Positions 48,590 to 57,549 of a stretch of DNA of 64,000 nt are shown in pieces. Location of the stretch: the NCBI GenBank assembly GCA_963719805.1, contig CAVRDF010000001.1, positions 186,001-250,000 of the forward strand, in the 5' to 3' direction. The position numbers and the translations under genes were made by a program. The notes under the pieces were generated by a model. It did no database searches and was not told the DNA's origin. It was given only the letters and a program-made list of their open reading frames with translations. The stretch comes from JAMXLO01 sp963719805. GTDB lineage: Bacteria > Pseudomonadota > Alphaproteobacteria > Acetobacterales > Acetobacteraceae. Numbering within the stretch: the stretch's first letter is position 1; each line of letters starts with the position of its first letter.

Positions 48590-48636
48590 CTGCCACTGCA
48601 TAGCGGCCACATTTTGGTTTTCGCCCAATAACCTCC

Positions 48637-49684
48637 ATGCTAAGCGCGATGACAATGCGACCAGGCATGCTGGGTGATGTCGTATTGTGGTGGGCAAGGC
48701 AGATGCGGTCCTTGCTGCCGCCACGGCTGTCGACGCATGCGCGCCGCGCGGATGCCCTGCTGGTCGCGCTGCGTTCGGCACATGCCATGCTTACGCTGCG
48801 CCGCCGCGGCCGCGAGTCGCCGCTTGGCCAGTTCGCCGCCAACCAGGATGGCTTGACCGCCGCGGCAGCCACGCTGCGCAGCCGCCCGCGTCATGTGGTG
48901 CTGCGCCTCGATACCGAATTATTGCTGGAACGAACCGTCGATCTGCCGCTCGCTGCCGAGCGTGAGCTGGACCGCGTCATCGGCTTCGAGATGGACCGCC
49001 TGACGCCATTCACCGCCAGCGACGTTGTCTGGCAGGCGACGGTGGCCAGGCGCGATCACGCACGGCGCCGCATCCGAATCCGATTGTCCCTGATCCCGCG
49101 CCGGACGATACAGCCATGGCTCGACCTGCTGAAACGCACCGGCCTCGCTCCCGACTGGCTGGAGGCCAACGCGGCAGACGGCACGCCACGCCGCCTGGCA
49201 TTGGGCGATAAGACGACGCGGCAGTCGCGGATCGGGCTCACCGCCGCGGCCGTTGTCATTGCGGTCCTGGCGCTGGCTGTGGTGGTGACGCCGTTTGCGA
49301 TGCAGGCCATCGCACGTGCCTCGACCGAACGGCGGATCGATGCGCTGGCCCCGCGCGTCGCCCGGGTCGAGGCGATGCGGAAGCGCCTTGCTGAAGGGGC
49401 GGCCGGAGTTCGATGCGCTCGCGGCAGAGCGCGCGAAGACCGGCGACGTGCTCCAGATTCTGGCCGCGGTCACCGACATCGTGCCGGACGATACCTGGCT
49501 CACCGATCTTTCGCTGCACCAGGGCAAGCTGGGCATCAACGGTCAGTCGCCCGCGGCGGCACGGCTGATACCAGCGCTCGCGGCAGATCCTTCGTTCCGT
49601 AATCCGGCGTTTGCCGCGCCGGTGACCCGTGCCCCGGACGGCCACGCGGATCTCTTCGCCATCCGCGCCGAACTCGCGCCGTAG
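48637..49684 (+). CDS. gspL: Type II secretion protein L-like (PilN-type), one frameshift
   Basis: About 349 residues; ATG 48637 or 48652. The N-terminal part is an actin-like cytoplasmic region (VVLRLDTELLLERTVDLPLA) and a single membrane helix follows (LTAAAVVIAVLALAVVVTPF). A PilN-like periplasmic part contains VTDIVPDDTWLTDLSLHQGK. A break near 49.39 kb (KRLA to LLKGRPEFDALA) is cured by removing one G. It anchors GspE to the inner membrane. The identity rests on architecture and operon position more than strong motifs. Confidence 0.8.
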
Positions 49685-50257
49685 ATGGACACGAGACTTC
49701 CCGATGGCCGCCGTGGCCAGTTCCTCGCCGTCGCGTTGACCGTGACGCTGCTGGCCTCGCTATGGTTCGGCATCGTTTCGCCGCTGATCAGCGGATACCG
49801 CGATGGTGCCGACGAGCTGGCACAGCGGCAGACCTTGCTGCGCCACATGCAGTCGGCGGTAGAGGCGCTGCCTGCACTCGAACATGCGCCGGCGGCAGCG
49901 CGGCCAGCTCCCGCTGCTTTGCTGACCGGCGCGACCGACGCGCTCGCTGCCGCTGCCATGCAGAGCGCGGTGCAGACGATGGCGTCGCAGGCCGGTGTCG
50001 AGCTGGCGAGCATGGAGACATTGCCGGCCGAAGCTCGTGGCGCCTATCGCCGTATCGGCTTGCGTGTGTCGCTGACCACGTCGTGGCCTGTGTTGGTCGA
50101 ATTGCTTCGCGCAGCCGATCAGGGACAGCCGCGCATGTTGGTTGACGATATGCAGCTGCACACTGTTCAGATGGGTGAGCGTACCGCGACGACGTCTGTG
50201 GGAGCGAGCTTTACGCTGCTCGCATTCCGCGCGGCGCAGGCCGGAGACGGCACGTGA
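49685..50257 (+). CDS. gspM: Type II secretion protein M
   Basis: 190 residues starting directly after the gspL stop. A short cytoplasmic tail, one membrane helix (FLAVALTVTLLASLWFGIVS) and a coiled-coil-then-ferredoxin-like periplasmic domain (RIGLRVSLTTSWPVLVELLR) fit GspM. Its stop overlaps the next start (GTGA). It should pair with GspL. Confidence 0.8.
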   Translation: MDTRLPDGRRGQFLAVALTVTLLASLWFGIVSPLISGYRDGADELAQRQTLLRHMQSAVEALPALEHAPAAARPAPAALLTGATDALAAAAMQSAVQTMASQAGVELASMETLPAEARGAYRRIGLRVSLTTSWPVLVELLRAADQGQPRMLVDDMQLHTVQMGERTATTSVGASFTLLAFRAAQAGDGT

Positions 50258-50775
50258 ACTGGCTGGCAAGAATCGGGCTGCTGGCCACCGCTGCCGTGCT
50301 GGGCGCGACCATCGCCTGGGAAGTGGGTGTCTTCTCTCCGCCCGCGCAGGTCGCCGTGGCGCCACCCCGCGCGGCGGCCGAACCGCCGCAGCCGGCCGAG
50401 ACCCTCGAACGCACCGGCGAATGGGTCGCGACAATATTGGCGCGTCCGTTGTTCAGTCCGGATCGGCGCCCGCCCGCGCAGGCGGCGGTCGAGGCCGGCC
50501 CCAGCATGCCCGCGGGGCTGCCGCGGCTTACCGGCATCATGATCGGCCCGTTCGGCCGCAGCGCGATTTTCGCGAACGATGGGGGCAAGCCGATCGTGGT
50601 GGCCGAAGGCGGCCAGATTGGCGCCTGGACAATCCGCGCGATCAAGGTGGGCGAGGTGCAGGTGGTCGGACCAGAAGGCGCGCGCAGCCTGCGGCCGAGC
50701 TTTCAGGCATCTCCCAGCAGCGTGGCGCAGCCCGCGGTCGTCGGACAGCATGTCGGACTGACCCTGGCTTTATGA
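50254..50775 (+). CDS. Type II secretion GspN/GspC-like protein
   Basis: 173 residues from GTG 50254. An N-terminal membrane helix (IGLLATAAVLGATIAWEVGV), then a Pro/Ala linker, the motif ARPLFSPDRRPP, and a small beta domain (LTGIMIGPFGRSAIFAND, IGAWTIRAIKVGEVQVVG) resembling the HR domain of GspC or short GspN. This domain would contact the secretin N0 domain. There is no PDZ domain. It overlaps gspD by four bases (ATGA). Confidence 0.7.
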   Translation: MNWLARIGLLATAAVLGATIAWEVGVFSPPAQVAVAPPRAAAEPPQPAETLERTGEWVATILARPLFSPDRRPPAQAAVEAGPSMPAGLPRLTGIMIGPFGRSAIFANDGGKPIVVAEGGQIGAWTIRAIKVGEVQVVGPEGARSLRPSFQASPSSVAQPAVVGQHVGLTLAL

Positions 50776-53096
50776 GACTGCACCTTCCCGCCGTCGGCCG
50801 TGGGCGGCCTTTCGCCGCCCTGCTGGTCATCGCACTGCTCGGTTGCCAGCACTCCGAGGGGCCGATGCTGGCCGGCCTGCCGGCACTGCCGGCGGAGACC
50901 GGCACCGCCACGCCGCGCGTCAATGGCAATGTCGGCTCGCCAAAAAGTCTGCCGCCGCCGCAGGTGTCCATCGGCACGCCGCAAGCGCCGCTGACACCCA
51001 CCGAGCCTGGCAGTCCGGGCGTTGGCGACATCTCATTGAACTTCGCCGATACGGATCTCCGCGAGGTGGTGGCGCAGATACTCGGCACGATCCTGAAGGT
51101 GAATTACACGATTGATCCCGCGGTCCACGGCACGGCGACGCTGCGCACCGAACAGCCGGTGGCGCGATCGCAGCTTTTGTCCCTGCTGCAATCGCTGCTG
51201 GCGCAAAACGGCGCGGCCCTGGTGCAATCCGGTTCGCTTTACCGCGTCGTGCCAGCGGCACAGGCGGCGGCGTTGGGGGCGGCAGACGGGACTGCGGGCA
51301 TCGAGGTGGTGCCACTGCATTATGCGTCGGCCGAGAACCTGGCAAAGGTCCTGCAGCCGTTCGTGGGCGACGGCGCCAAGATCGCTGCCGATACCGGCAA
51401 CAATGCATTACTGGTGTCCGGCGCGCCGGATGCACGGGACGGGATCATCGCGCTGATCCACTCGTTCGATGTCGATCAGCTGAGCGGCCAATCCTATGCA
51501 CTGTTGCCAGTGGAAAGTGGCGGCGTGAAGGACTTCGCCGGCGCTCTGCAGGACGCATTGCGCGGCCAATCGGGCGGATCGCTCGCCGGCATCGTACGCG
51601 TCGTGCCGATGACGCGGATTAATGCGGTCCTGGTGGTCGCCAATCAGGCGCGGACCATCGAGCAGGTACGGCGGGTTTACTCGCTGGTGGAGCGTGCACG
51701 CGCACGCTCCATACGCAGCTGGCACGTTTACTATCTGCAGAACAGTCACGCCGAAGACGTGGCGTATGTGCTGCAGCAGGCCTTCACGCCAGACCGTGTG
51801 ACGGCACAGCCAACCAGTCAGCTCCGCGCGCAGGCTGCTTCGGCGGGCCAGCAAGGTGCTGCCGGGGGCATCCTGGGCGCCCGCGCTGGGCAGGGGGGTG
51901 GTAGTTACGGCGCGGGCGGGCAGGGTCTGTCGGGAGGCGGCGGGATGCTTGGCGCCGGTGGTGGCGGTGGTGGCATCCAGAGCGGTCAGTCACCATTGGC
52001 TCAAGTGGCACCTGCTGCCGCGCAGGCGCAGGCACAGCCGCAGGTTCCCGCGGCGGCATCGCCACTGACCGGACCGCTGGAGGGCGGCGACAACGCGGCT
52101 CCCGGCGAGCAGCTCAGCATCATCCCTGATCCGCAGAATAACGCCCTGCTGGTCTACGGCACCGGGCAGGAGACAGAAACGATCCAGGCGGTGCTGCGCA
52201 AGATCGACATCTTGCCGTTGCAGGTACGAATCGACGCTGTCATCGCCGAAGTACAGCTGAACGACAATCTGCAATATGGCACACAGTTCTTCTTCAAGGC
52301 GGGCGGTCTGAACGGCATTCTGAACTTTGCCACTCAGCAGAGCCTGCAAACACCGTCACAGGCGCAACTCAACCTGAATTTCCCGGGCTTCTTCCTTGGC
52401 GGCCACGGCGCCGGCGGGGCGCCGTTCGCGTTGAACGCCCTGCAAAATGTGACCACCGTGCGTGTGTTGTCGTCGCCGCAGCTCATGGTTCTGGACAACC
52501 AGCCGGCGCGGCTGCAGGTCGGCAACGTCGTGCCATATCTGAGCCAGACCGCGCAGAGCACGCTGGTCAGCAACGCGCCGGTTATCAACTCGATCAACTA
52601 CCAGCAAACCGGTGTCGTGCTGGACGTGACCCCGAGGGTGAACAGTGGCGGGCTGGTAACGCTGGATATCGCTCAGGAAGTGAGCGATGTGAACGCCGCG
52701 ATCACCACGCCAGGCCTCAACTCACCCACATTCTTCGATCGCAGCATAAGCTCGCGCGTCGTCGTGCAGGACGGCCAGACGATTGGGCTCGCCGGCCTGA
52801 TCAGCGACAATACGAGCACCGGCAATCAAGGCATTCCCTGGCTCAAGGATATCCCATTGCTGGGATTGCTCGCCGGCAACCAGAACAACACGCGCCAGCG
52901 CACCGAGCTGCTCATGTTGCTGACGCCACACGTGCTGCACGATCAACGTGACGCGCGGGCCCTTACCGAGGATATGCGCGAGCAACTGAACAACGCTGCC
53001 GCGGTGCCCGCGCAGCTGAACACGTTACGGCCATCCGGATCACCGGACCCTGGTGTGCAAGTGCGCCAGAAGATCGACCAGCAGTTCCAGCGATGA
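50772..53096 (+). CDS. gspD: Type II secretion secretin
   Basis: 774 residues from ATG 50772. A lipoprotein signal (FAALLVIALLGCQ, lipobox LLGC) may help outer-membrane targeting. N0/N1-N3 domains follow (SLNFADTDLREVVAQILGTI; repeated MTRINAVLVVANQ and DPQNNALLVYG blocks) with a long Gly/Gln/Ala-rich insert at about residues 355-440. The secretin barrel has VPYLSQTAQ, QTGVVLDVTPRVNSGG and IPWLKDIPLLGLLAG. It forms the outer-membrane gate. The open frame extends upstream, but the ATGA overlap with the previous gene fixes the start. Confidence 0.93.
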   Translation: MRLHLPAVGRGRPFAALLVIALLGCQHSEGPMLAGLPALPAETGTATPRVNGNVGSPKSLPPPQVSIGTPQAPLTPTEPGSPGVGDISLNFADTDLREVVAQILGTILKVNYTIDPAVHGTATLRTEQPVARSQLLSLLQSLLAQNGAALVQSGSLYRVVPAAQAAALGAADGTAGIEVVPLHYASAENLAKVLQPFVGDGAKIAADTGNNALLVSGAPDARDGIIALIHSFDVDQLSGQSYALLPVESGGVKDFAGALQDALRGQSGGSLAGIVRVVPMTRINAVLVVANQARTIEQVRRVYSLVERARARSIRSWHVYYLQNSHAEDVAYVLQQAFTPDRVTAQPTSQLRAQAASAGQQGAAGGILGARAGQGGGSYGAGGQGLSGGGGMLGAGGGGGGIQSGQSPLAQVAPAAAQAQAQPQVPAAASPLTGPLEGGDNAAPGEQLSIIPDPQNNALLVYGTGQETETIQAVLRKIDILPLQVRIDAVIAEVQLNDNLQYGTQFFFKAGGLNGILNFATQQSLQTPSQAQLNLNFPGFFLGGHGAGGAPFALNALQNVTTVRVLSSPQLMVLDNQPARLQVGNVVPYLSQTAQSTLVSNAPVINSINYQQTGVVLDVTPRVNSGGLVTLDIAQEVSDVNAAITTPGLNSPTFFDRSISSRVVVQDGQTIGLAGLISDNTSTGNQGIPWLKDIPLLGLLAGNQNNTRQRTELLMLLTPHVLHDQRDARALTEDMREQLNNAAAVPAQLNTLRPSGSPDPGVQVRQKIDQQFQR

Positions 53097-53104
53097 AGCC
53101 CGCG

Positions 53105-53554
53105 TCAGTTGTTGCAGATCATGGCATCGCCGGTGGCATTACCGGCCGGTCCCTGCGAGCACAGGTCGTATTCATGGTTCGGCCGGTTGGATGGCGACCG
53201 ATAGACATACGGATGGTTCCACGCGTCGAACGGCAGCTTGTCTCCTTGCACGTAGGGACCGTTCCAGCTCCTGACGTCGGTCGGCTGCTTGATCAGGGCA
53301 TCCAGGCCCTGCTCCGTGGTCGGATAGCGGCCAACGTCGAGTTTGTACATGTCGAGGATGGACGCGAGCCGTTCAATCGACTGGTGGGCGACAGATGTCC
53401 GGGCGCTGCCGAGCTGGCGCAGCGCCGCGGGCGCCACAAGGCCGATGAGCAGACCCAGGATCGCGATCACGACGAGAAGCTCGAGCAGGGTGAAGCCGGA
53501 GTTGCGTCGTGTCAGATGCCGAACGGACGGCTGCGAGCGGGCGGGATCGGTCAT
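53105..53554 (-). CDS. gspG: Type II secretion major pseudopilin
   Basis: 149 residues. The prepilin cleavage site NSG-FTLLELLVVIAILGLL is preceded by a 20-residue basic leader. The conserved pseudopilin G core reads TSVAHQSIERLASILDMYKL, DVGRYPTTEQGLDALI, then WNGPYV and DAWNHPYVY. Two cysteines close the C-terminus. It is on the opposite strand from gspD, converging with it eight bases apart. It forms the main shaft of the pseudopilus. Confidence 0.94.
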   Translation of the reverse strand: MTDPARSQPSVRHLTRRNSGFTLLELLVVIAILGLLIGLVAPAALRQLGSARTSVAHQSIERLASILDMYKLDVGRYPTTEQGLDALIKQPTDVRSWNGPYVQGDKLPFDAWNHPYVYRSPSNRPNHEYDLCSQGPAGNATGDAMICNN

Positions 53555-53631
53555 AAAATGGATAATATGCTGTGGCCCAATGCGAGTCGCGATAGCGCGG
53601 GATCAATTGTCCGGCTGAGCGAGCGGCGGCC

Positions 53632-54045
53632 ATGACAATACCATTTCTGGCATGCATGGCGAGCGTGGCTGCTTTCTACCATTTGCCGCCACGCGCGCTG
53701 CCGTCGATCCAGGCGGTTGAAGGTGGCCGCCCTGGCCTGGTCCACATCAACAGCGACGGCTCCCAGGACCTTGGCGTCATGCAGGTCAACACGCGCTGGG
53801 TGCAGCCTCTCGCGGCTGCGTCTGGCATGACACAGGCCGATGTGAAGTGGCGGCTGCAATACGACGCATGTTTCGACATCGCAGCGGCCGGCGCGATTCT
53901 ACGGATCTATCTGGATGAGGCAGGTGGCGACCTGCTGCGTGCCGTTGGCTACTATCACTCGCACACCCCGGCATTGGCCGACGCCTATCGGATGCAAGTT
54001 GTCGCCTCGGCGGCCCACCTGTTCGGTGGCGGCCGAACGCGCTGA
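53632..54045 (+). CDS. Lytic transglycosylase (SLT, VirB1/IagB-like)
   Basis: 137 residues. The SLT fold is compact: catalytic Glu in IQAVEGG, then QDLGVMQVNTRWVQPL, and AVGYYHSHTPALADAYRMQV. A hydrophobic N-terminus (MTIPFLACMASVAAFYHLPP) may serve as a short signal. Such specialised transglycosylases open the peptidoglycan for secretion machines, which fits its place between gspG and gspI. Confidence 0.85.
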   Translation: MTIPFLACMASVAAFYHLPPRALPSIQAVEGGRPGLVHINSDGSQDLGVMQVNTRWVQPLAAASGMTQADVKWRLQYDACFDIAAAGAILRIYLDEAGGDLLRAVGYYHSHTPALADAYRMQVVASAAHLFGGGRTR

Positions 54046-54047
54046 TC

Positions 54048-54452
54048 ATGCGCAAGGCCCGCGGCTTCACCCTGCTTGAGGTGTTGATCGCCCTGGTTAT
54101 CGCCGGGATGGCGCTCGGGGTGATGTTCGCGGTGGCGAGCGGGTCGCTGCACGGCTCGCAGGTCTCGGCGCGTTATGAAGACGCGGTGGTGCGCGCACGC
54201 TCGCACATGGCCATGGCGGCCAATGGCGGCTCGCTGGCGGCGGGCAACTGGAGCGGCGACGATGGCGGCGGCTACCGGTGGCATCTGCGGGTTACGCAGA
54301 TAGCGACAGGCGTCACCCAGCAGAACGACGGCTCCGCCGTGCCGCTGGCGCTGTTCGGGATCAGCGTCTGGATTACCTGGGGGGAGGGCGATAACGCCCG
54401 GGAGGTTCGGCTGGACACCGAGCAGATCGGCCAACCGCTCGCCAGCGGATGA
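54048..54452 (+). CDS. gspI: Type II secretion minor pseudopilin (GspI-like)
   Basis: 134 residues. The prepilin site is RG-FTLLEVLIALVIAGMALG with a very short leader, as in GspI, followed by a small alpha/beta domain with GYRWHLRVTQIATGV. It begins three bases after the transglycosylase stop. Assignment to I rather than H or J rests on the short leader and length. It would form the pseudopilus tip with GspK. Confidence 0.78.
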   Translation: MRKARGFTLLEVLIALVIAGMALGVMFAVASGSLHGSQVSARYEDAVVRARSHMAMAANGGSLAAGNWSGDDGGGYRWHLRVTQIATGVTQQNDGSAVPLALFGISVWITWGEGDNAREVRLDTEQIGQPLASG

Positions 54453-54461
54453 GCGCCGGGC

Positions 54462-55292
54462 TCAATCCCAGTCGAGGACCTGCCATGGGGGCTCGCCGGC
54501 GTTCACCTGGGTCGCCAGCCGCACCGTGGCGTCACGCTCAAACCGCGCGCCATCCGCGAGCACCGCGGTGGCGCGGATGCGAACGATAGCGTCCTGGGTC
54601 GGGGAGGGCGTGGCGGTGTCGTCGGCCGCTTCGCCGCTGAGCGGTGCATCCGCCGTCCCACCGGCATCACCGCGCTGGTACACCGAAACATAGGGCCGGA
54701 GCCGCGCCAGCATGTCGGCGCTCATTCCAGGCACAAGGCCGAGTTCATCGACGCTGATGAAGGGACCTCCGGGAGGGCCGTAGGGGAGATTTGCGCGCCG
54801 ATAGCGCTCCACCTTCAATCCACCGGCAACGGAGACTGGCGAGGTGCTGCGCCAGTCGGTGATCTCGCGGGCTAAACTGAACGCCCGCGCCGGATCGACG
54901 CCAACACGGCCGAACAGCGCTGCCAGTGTCGCCGGTGAACCTAGATTCGGGTTGATGCGGCCCTGCTGGCTTTCCATCGTCACGTCGACCGTGGCCTGGC
55001 CGACAACGACCCGGTGGCCCTGACCGGCCGCCGGCCATGCCCCCAACCGCAACTGAAAGATGGCCTGCCGAACCGCTCCGTCCGCTGCCGCCTCCACGAT
55101 GGCGCTGTCGCGTACATTGCCGGCGACCGACGTCGCGCTGCGTCCGGTGGCCGCCAGCCCGGCGATCAGCAGCGACAGCAGGCCCAACGTCCACAACACA
55201 ATCAGCAGGGCAAAGCCGCGCTGGCTTCTCAGCGACTGCGGCGTCTCGCGCAGCCGGCTTCTAACACTGACAGCCGCGGTCTTTTCCGGCAC
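54462..55292 (-). CDS. gspK: Type II secretion minor pseudopilin K
   Basis: 276 residues from GTG 55292, whose G is also the last base of the upstream stop (TAGTG). The N-terminus has RG-FALLIVLWTLGLLSLLIAG; the lack of the +5 Glu is characteristic of GspK. The large domain includes INPNLGSPATLAALFGRVGV and SVDELGLVPGMSADMLARLR (helix-hairpin-helix-like). It caps the pseudopilus. It directly follows the Hint-domain gene on the same strand. Confidence 0.88.
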   Translation of the reverse strand: MPEKTAAVSVRSRLRETPQSLRSQRGFALLIVLWTLGLLSLLIAGLAATGRSATSVAGNVRDSAIVEAAADGAVRQAIFQLRLGAWPAAGQGHRVVVGQATVDVTMESQQGRINPNLGSPATLAALFGRVGVDPARAFSLAREITDWRSTSPVSVAGGLKVERYRRANLPYGPPGGPFISVDELGLVPGMSADMLARLRPYVSVYQRGDAGGTADAPLSGEAADDTATPSPTQDAIVRIRATAVLADGARFERDATVRLATQVNAGEPPWQVLDWD

Positions 55293-57334
55293 TAGGCGGT
55301 TCGCGGCCACCGGCAAGGCTCCACTGGCTTCTCGGCCAGGTACCACGTGCCGCCGCCAAGTTCGACCATCAGCATCGCCGCCCCGCGCATCGCGCTGAAC
55401 AGCCCCGCCGGCAGCGTCGCATCGCCATTGGTCCAGCGGATGCCGTTGTCCGGTTCGAACGCGTGGAAGCCATCGCACAGCGACGCATCTTCCGCCTCCA
55501 CCACCTGCTGGCTTCTGGCCTCCGCCAGGACGATCCGGCGCACCGCAACACCCAACCGGCGAGGGTCCCGCGCCGCTGCGATCTCCTGCGGCACCGCCGA
55601 ACGCGACGCCAACCGAACCGAACGCGGCTTTACCGCCAGCCGGAACACATGCGTGCCGTCCGCGCGCCTCTCCAGGGCCTCCATCCGCTTCCCATCCACG
55701 ACCAGGTGCAGATCCGCCTCTTCAATCAGCAGCAATGGCTCGCGCGGCGCCGCCCGTTGCAACAGCCGCCGCCATGCGGCATCGACCACCGTGCCAGAAT
55801 TCACCACCGGCGCGTAGGGTGCCTGTCGCGGCAGCTGCCATCCTGGATTGACGTTCTGGAACAGCCAGCGGTTGCCGTCGTCCCGATAGCTCTCTGCTGG
55901 CGCGCCATTTGCGATCAGCACGTCATGCGTCGCCAACTCGACGTGATATATCGTTACTTCCTGCGCCCGATCGTCCCACTGGATCGTGCTGTGGTTGACC
56001 AGTTCCTCCACCGGGATCAGCACGCCATCCAGATACAGCGCGTGCCCCTTGGTGACGTGCAGGTCGCGGTGCGGCACATTATCGGCGAGCGCGCCCTGTC
56101 GTACCACCAAAGGCGTTGCCTCGTTGCGCCGCCCACGCGTCGCCAGCACCTTCCCGGTGCCAATCCAGACGATGGGACGCGGTTCGCCTCGGTGCGTCTG
56201 CACCAGATCACCGGCCGCGAGGTCCTCGACCAGGCGCTCACCGAATGGCGTCAGGATGCGCGTGCCGGCGCAGAAGCAGAGACTGTTGACGTGGTTCGTC
56301 GGCCCCTGATTCAGGATGGAACCGGCGAATTCGGACGGATCGTATAAATTGAGAACCGCGTTGGTGCCAGTGAACCGGATCGTCTCGCCGGCAGCCACCG
56401 AGCCAGTGATCGCCAGAGTGCTATCGGACCCCACGTCGATCGTCCCGCTGCCGCCAATGCTCGCGAGTGTTGCAGAACTGGGATCAATGTTGATGAGGCC
56501 GCTGTTCACCAGACTGCCGTTGTCGGTGAAGCTCGCGCCTAGCACAGTGAGTGTGCCGGCATTGGTGAGCGTGACACCATCGCCGATTGTGCTGGTGCCG
56601 GTCAGTTGCCAGTAGGCGCCTGCGTTGTTGAGCAAGGTGGCGGTGTAGCTTCCCGTGTAGACGTAGACAGCGCCACTGATGGTGCCACCAGCCTGGTTGG
56701 TGACAGCCCCGCCGTTGTACAGGCCGATGCCGCCGGCAATTGAACCGGCGTTGATCACCGTGCCGGTCGCGCTGTTGGCCAAGACGCCTAAGTGGCCGCC
56801 GCTGATCGTGCCGCCCGACTGGTTCGTGACCACGCCGCCGGCCTGTAGTCGCACGCCCGAATAATTTTCACCGGCGACAAAACCGGCATTGATCACAGTG
56901 CCGGTGTTCCCGTAGGCGTATATACCGAAGCCATACCCGCTGATTGTGCCGCCGGCGTGGTTGGTGACCGCGCCACCATTTCGTAAGTCGACGCCGACGC
57001 CCACGTAGAGAATGCTGGTGCCTGATTGGCCGTCGATGCTGCCGTAATTGACGACGGTTCCGTCACCGCCGAACAGGATGCCGGCGCTGCTTCCGACGAT
57101 CGAGCCGGAGGCCATGTTGGTGACCGATCCGGTAGCGGCGAGATCGATGCCGTTCGCCGATATACCGGTGCCGGCAATCGTGCCGTTGTTCTGTAGGATC
57201 CAGCTGCCCGAGCTGGCTGCAATCGCGTCACCGGTGTTCGAGATCGAAACGCCCGGATTGATAACGATAGGACTGATATATCCTGGCGACGCCAGAGAGA
57301 TCCCAACGGTCGAACTGGCCGTGATCGTGGTCAT
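55292..57334 (-). CDS. Hint_2-domain protein with repetitive beta-solenoid N-terminus
   Basis: 680 residues. The first ~350 are a Gly/Thr/Asn-rich series of imperfect repeats of the type GTVINAG...GGAVTNQAGGTISG, expected to fold as a beta-solenoid like adhesins or autotransporter passengers. At about residue 350 a Hint (hedgehog/intein) domain starts, NSLCFCAGTRILTPFGERLV, with HVTKGHALYLDGVLIPVEEL later. Hint_2 proteins of this kind are frequent in Acetobacteraceae. There is no Sec signal and no autotransporter barrel. Coupling to gspK (one-base overlap) makes type II or another export route possible. Whether the Hint domain self-cleaves is unknown. Confidence 0.82.
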   Translation of the reverse strand: MTTITASSTVGISLASPGYISPIVINPGVSISNTGDAIAASSGSWILQNNGTIAGTGISANGIDLAATGSVTNMASGSIVGSSAGILFGGDGTVVNYGSIDGQSGTSILYVGVGVDLRNGGAVTNHAGGTISGYGFGIYAYGNTGTVINAGFVAGENYSGVRLQAGGVVTNQSGGTISGGHLGVLANSATGTVINAGSIAGGIGLYNGGAVTNQAGGTISGAVYVYTGSYTATLLNNAGAYWQLTGTSTIGDGVTLTNAGTLTVLGASFTDNGSLVNSGLINIDPSSATLASIGGSGTIDVGSDSTLAITGSVAAGETIRFTGTNAVLNLYDPSEFAGSILNQGPTNHVNSLCFCAGTRILTPFGERLVEDLAAGDLVQTHRGEPRPIVWIGTGKVLATRGRRNEATPLVVRQGALADNVPHRDLHVTKGHALYLDGVLIPVEELVNHSTIQWDDRAQEVTIYHVELATHDVLIANGAPAESYRDDGNRWLFQNVNPGWQLPRQAPYAPVVNSGTVVDAAWRRLLQRAAPREPLLLIEEADLHLVVDGKRMEALERRADGTHVFRLAVKPRSVRLASRSAVPQEIAAARDPRRLGVAVRRIVLAEARSQQVVEAEDASLCDGFHAFEPDNGIRWTNGDATLPAGLFSAMRGAAMLMVELGGGTWYLAEKPVEPCRWPRTA

Positions 57335-57549
57335 CGACGCCCCCTTATGGAACCGTCTCTTCGTTGAAATTCCGTCGATGGCCGCCGGACGCGACGTGCA
57401 CCATTAACGACAGGCATCGATCCGATGCCGGAGCAAGACTCTAACTGATAACAGCGCTGCTGGTGTTAACGCCTAAATTGAGGCGTCCGGATAATAAACA
57501 ATGCCGGCGGAACGGCCCGCAGCAATCGGTTCGCCTGCCGATGCCACGG

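Noticed and set aside
50142..50771. Long N-terminal extension of GspD
   Set aside because: The frame is open through gspM and the N/C-like gene but the lipoprotein signal and ATGA overlap place the start at 50772.
56316..57306. Repetitive DNA of the Hint gene as a CRISPR-like or satellite array
   Set aside because: The periodicity comes from imperfect protein repeats in a continuous reading frame; units differ in length and there are no identical repeats with unique spacers.
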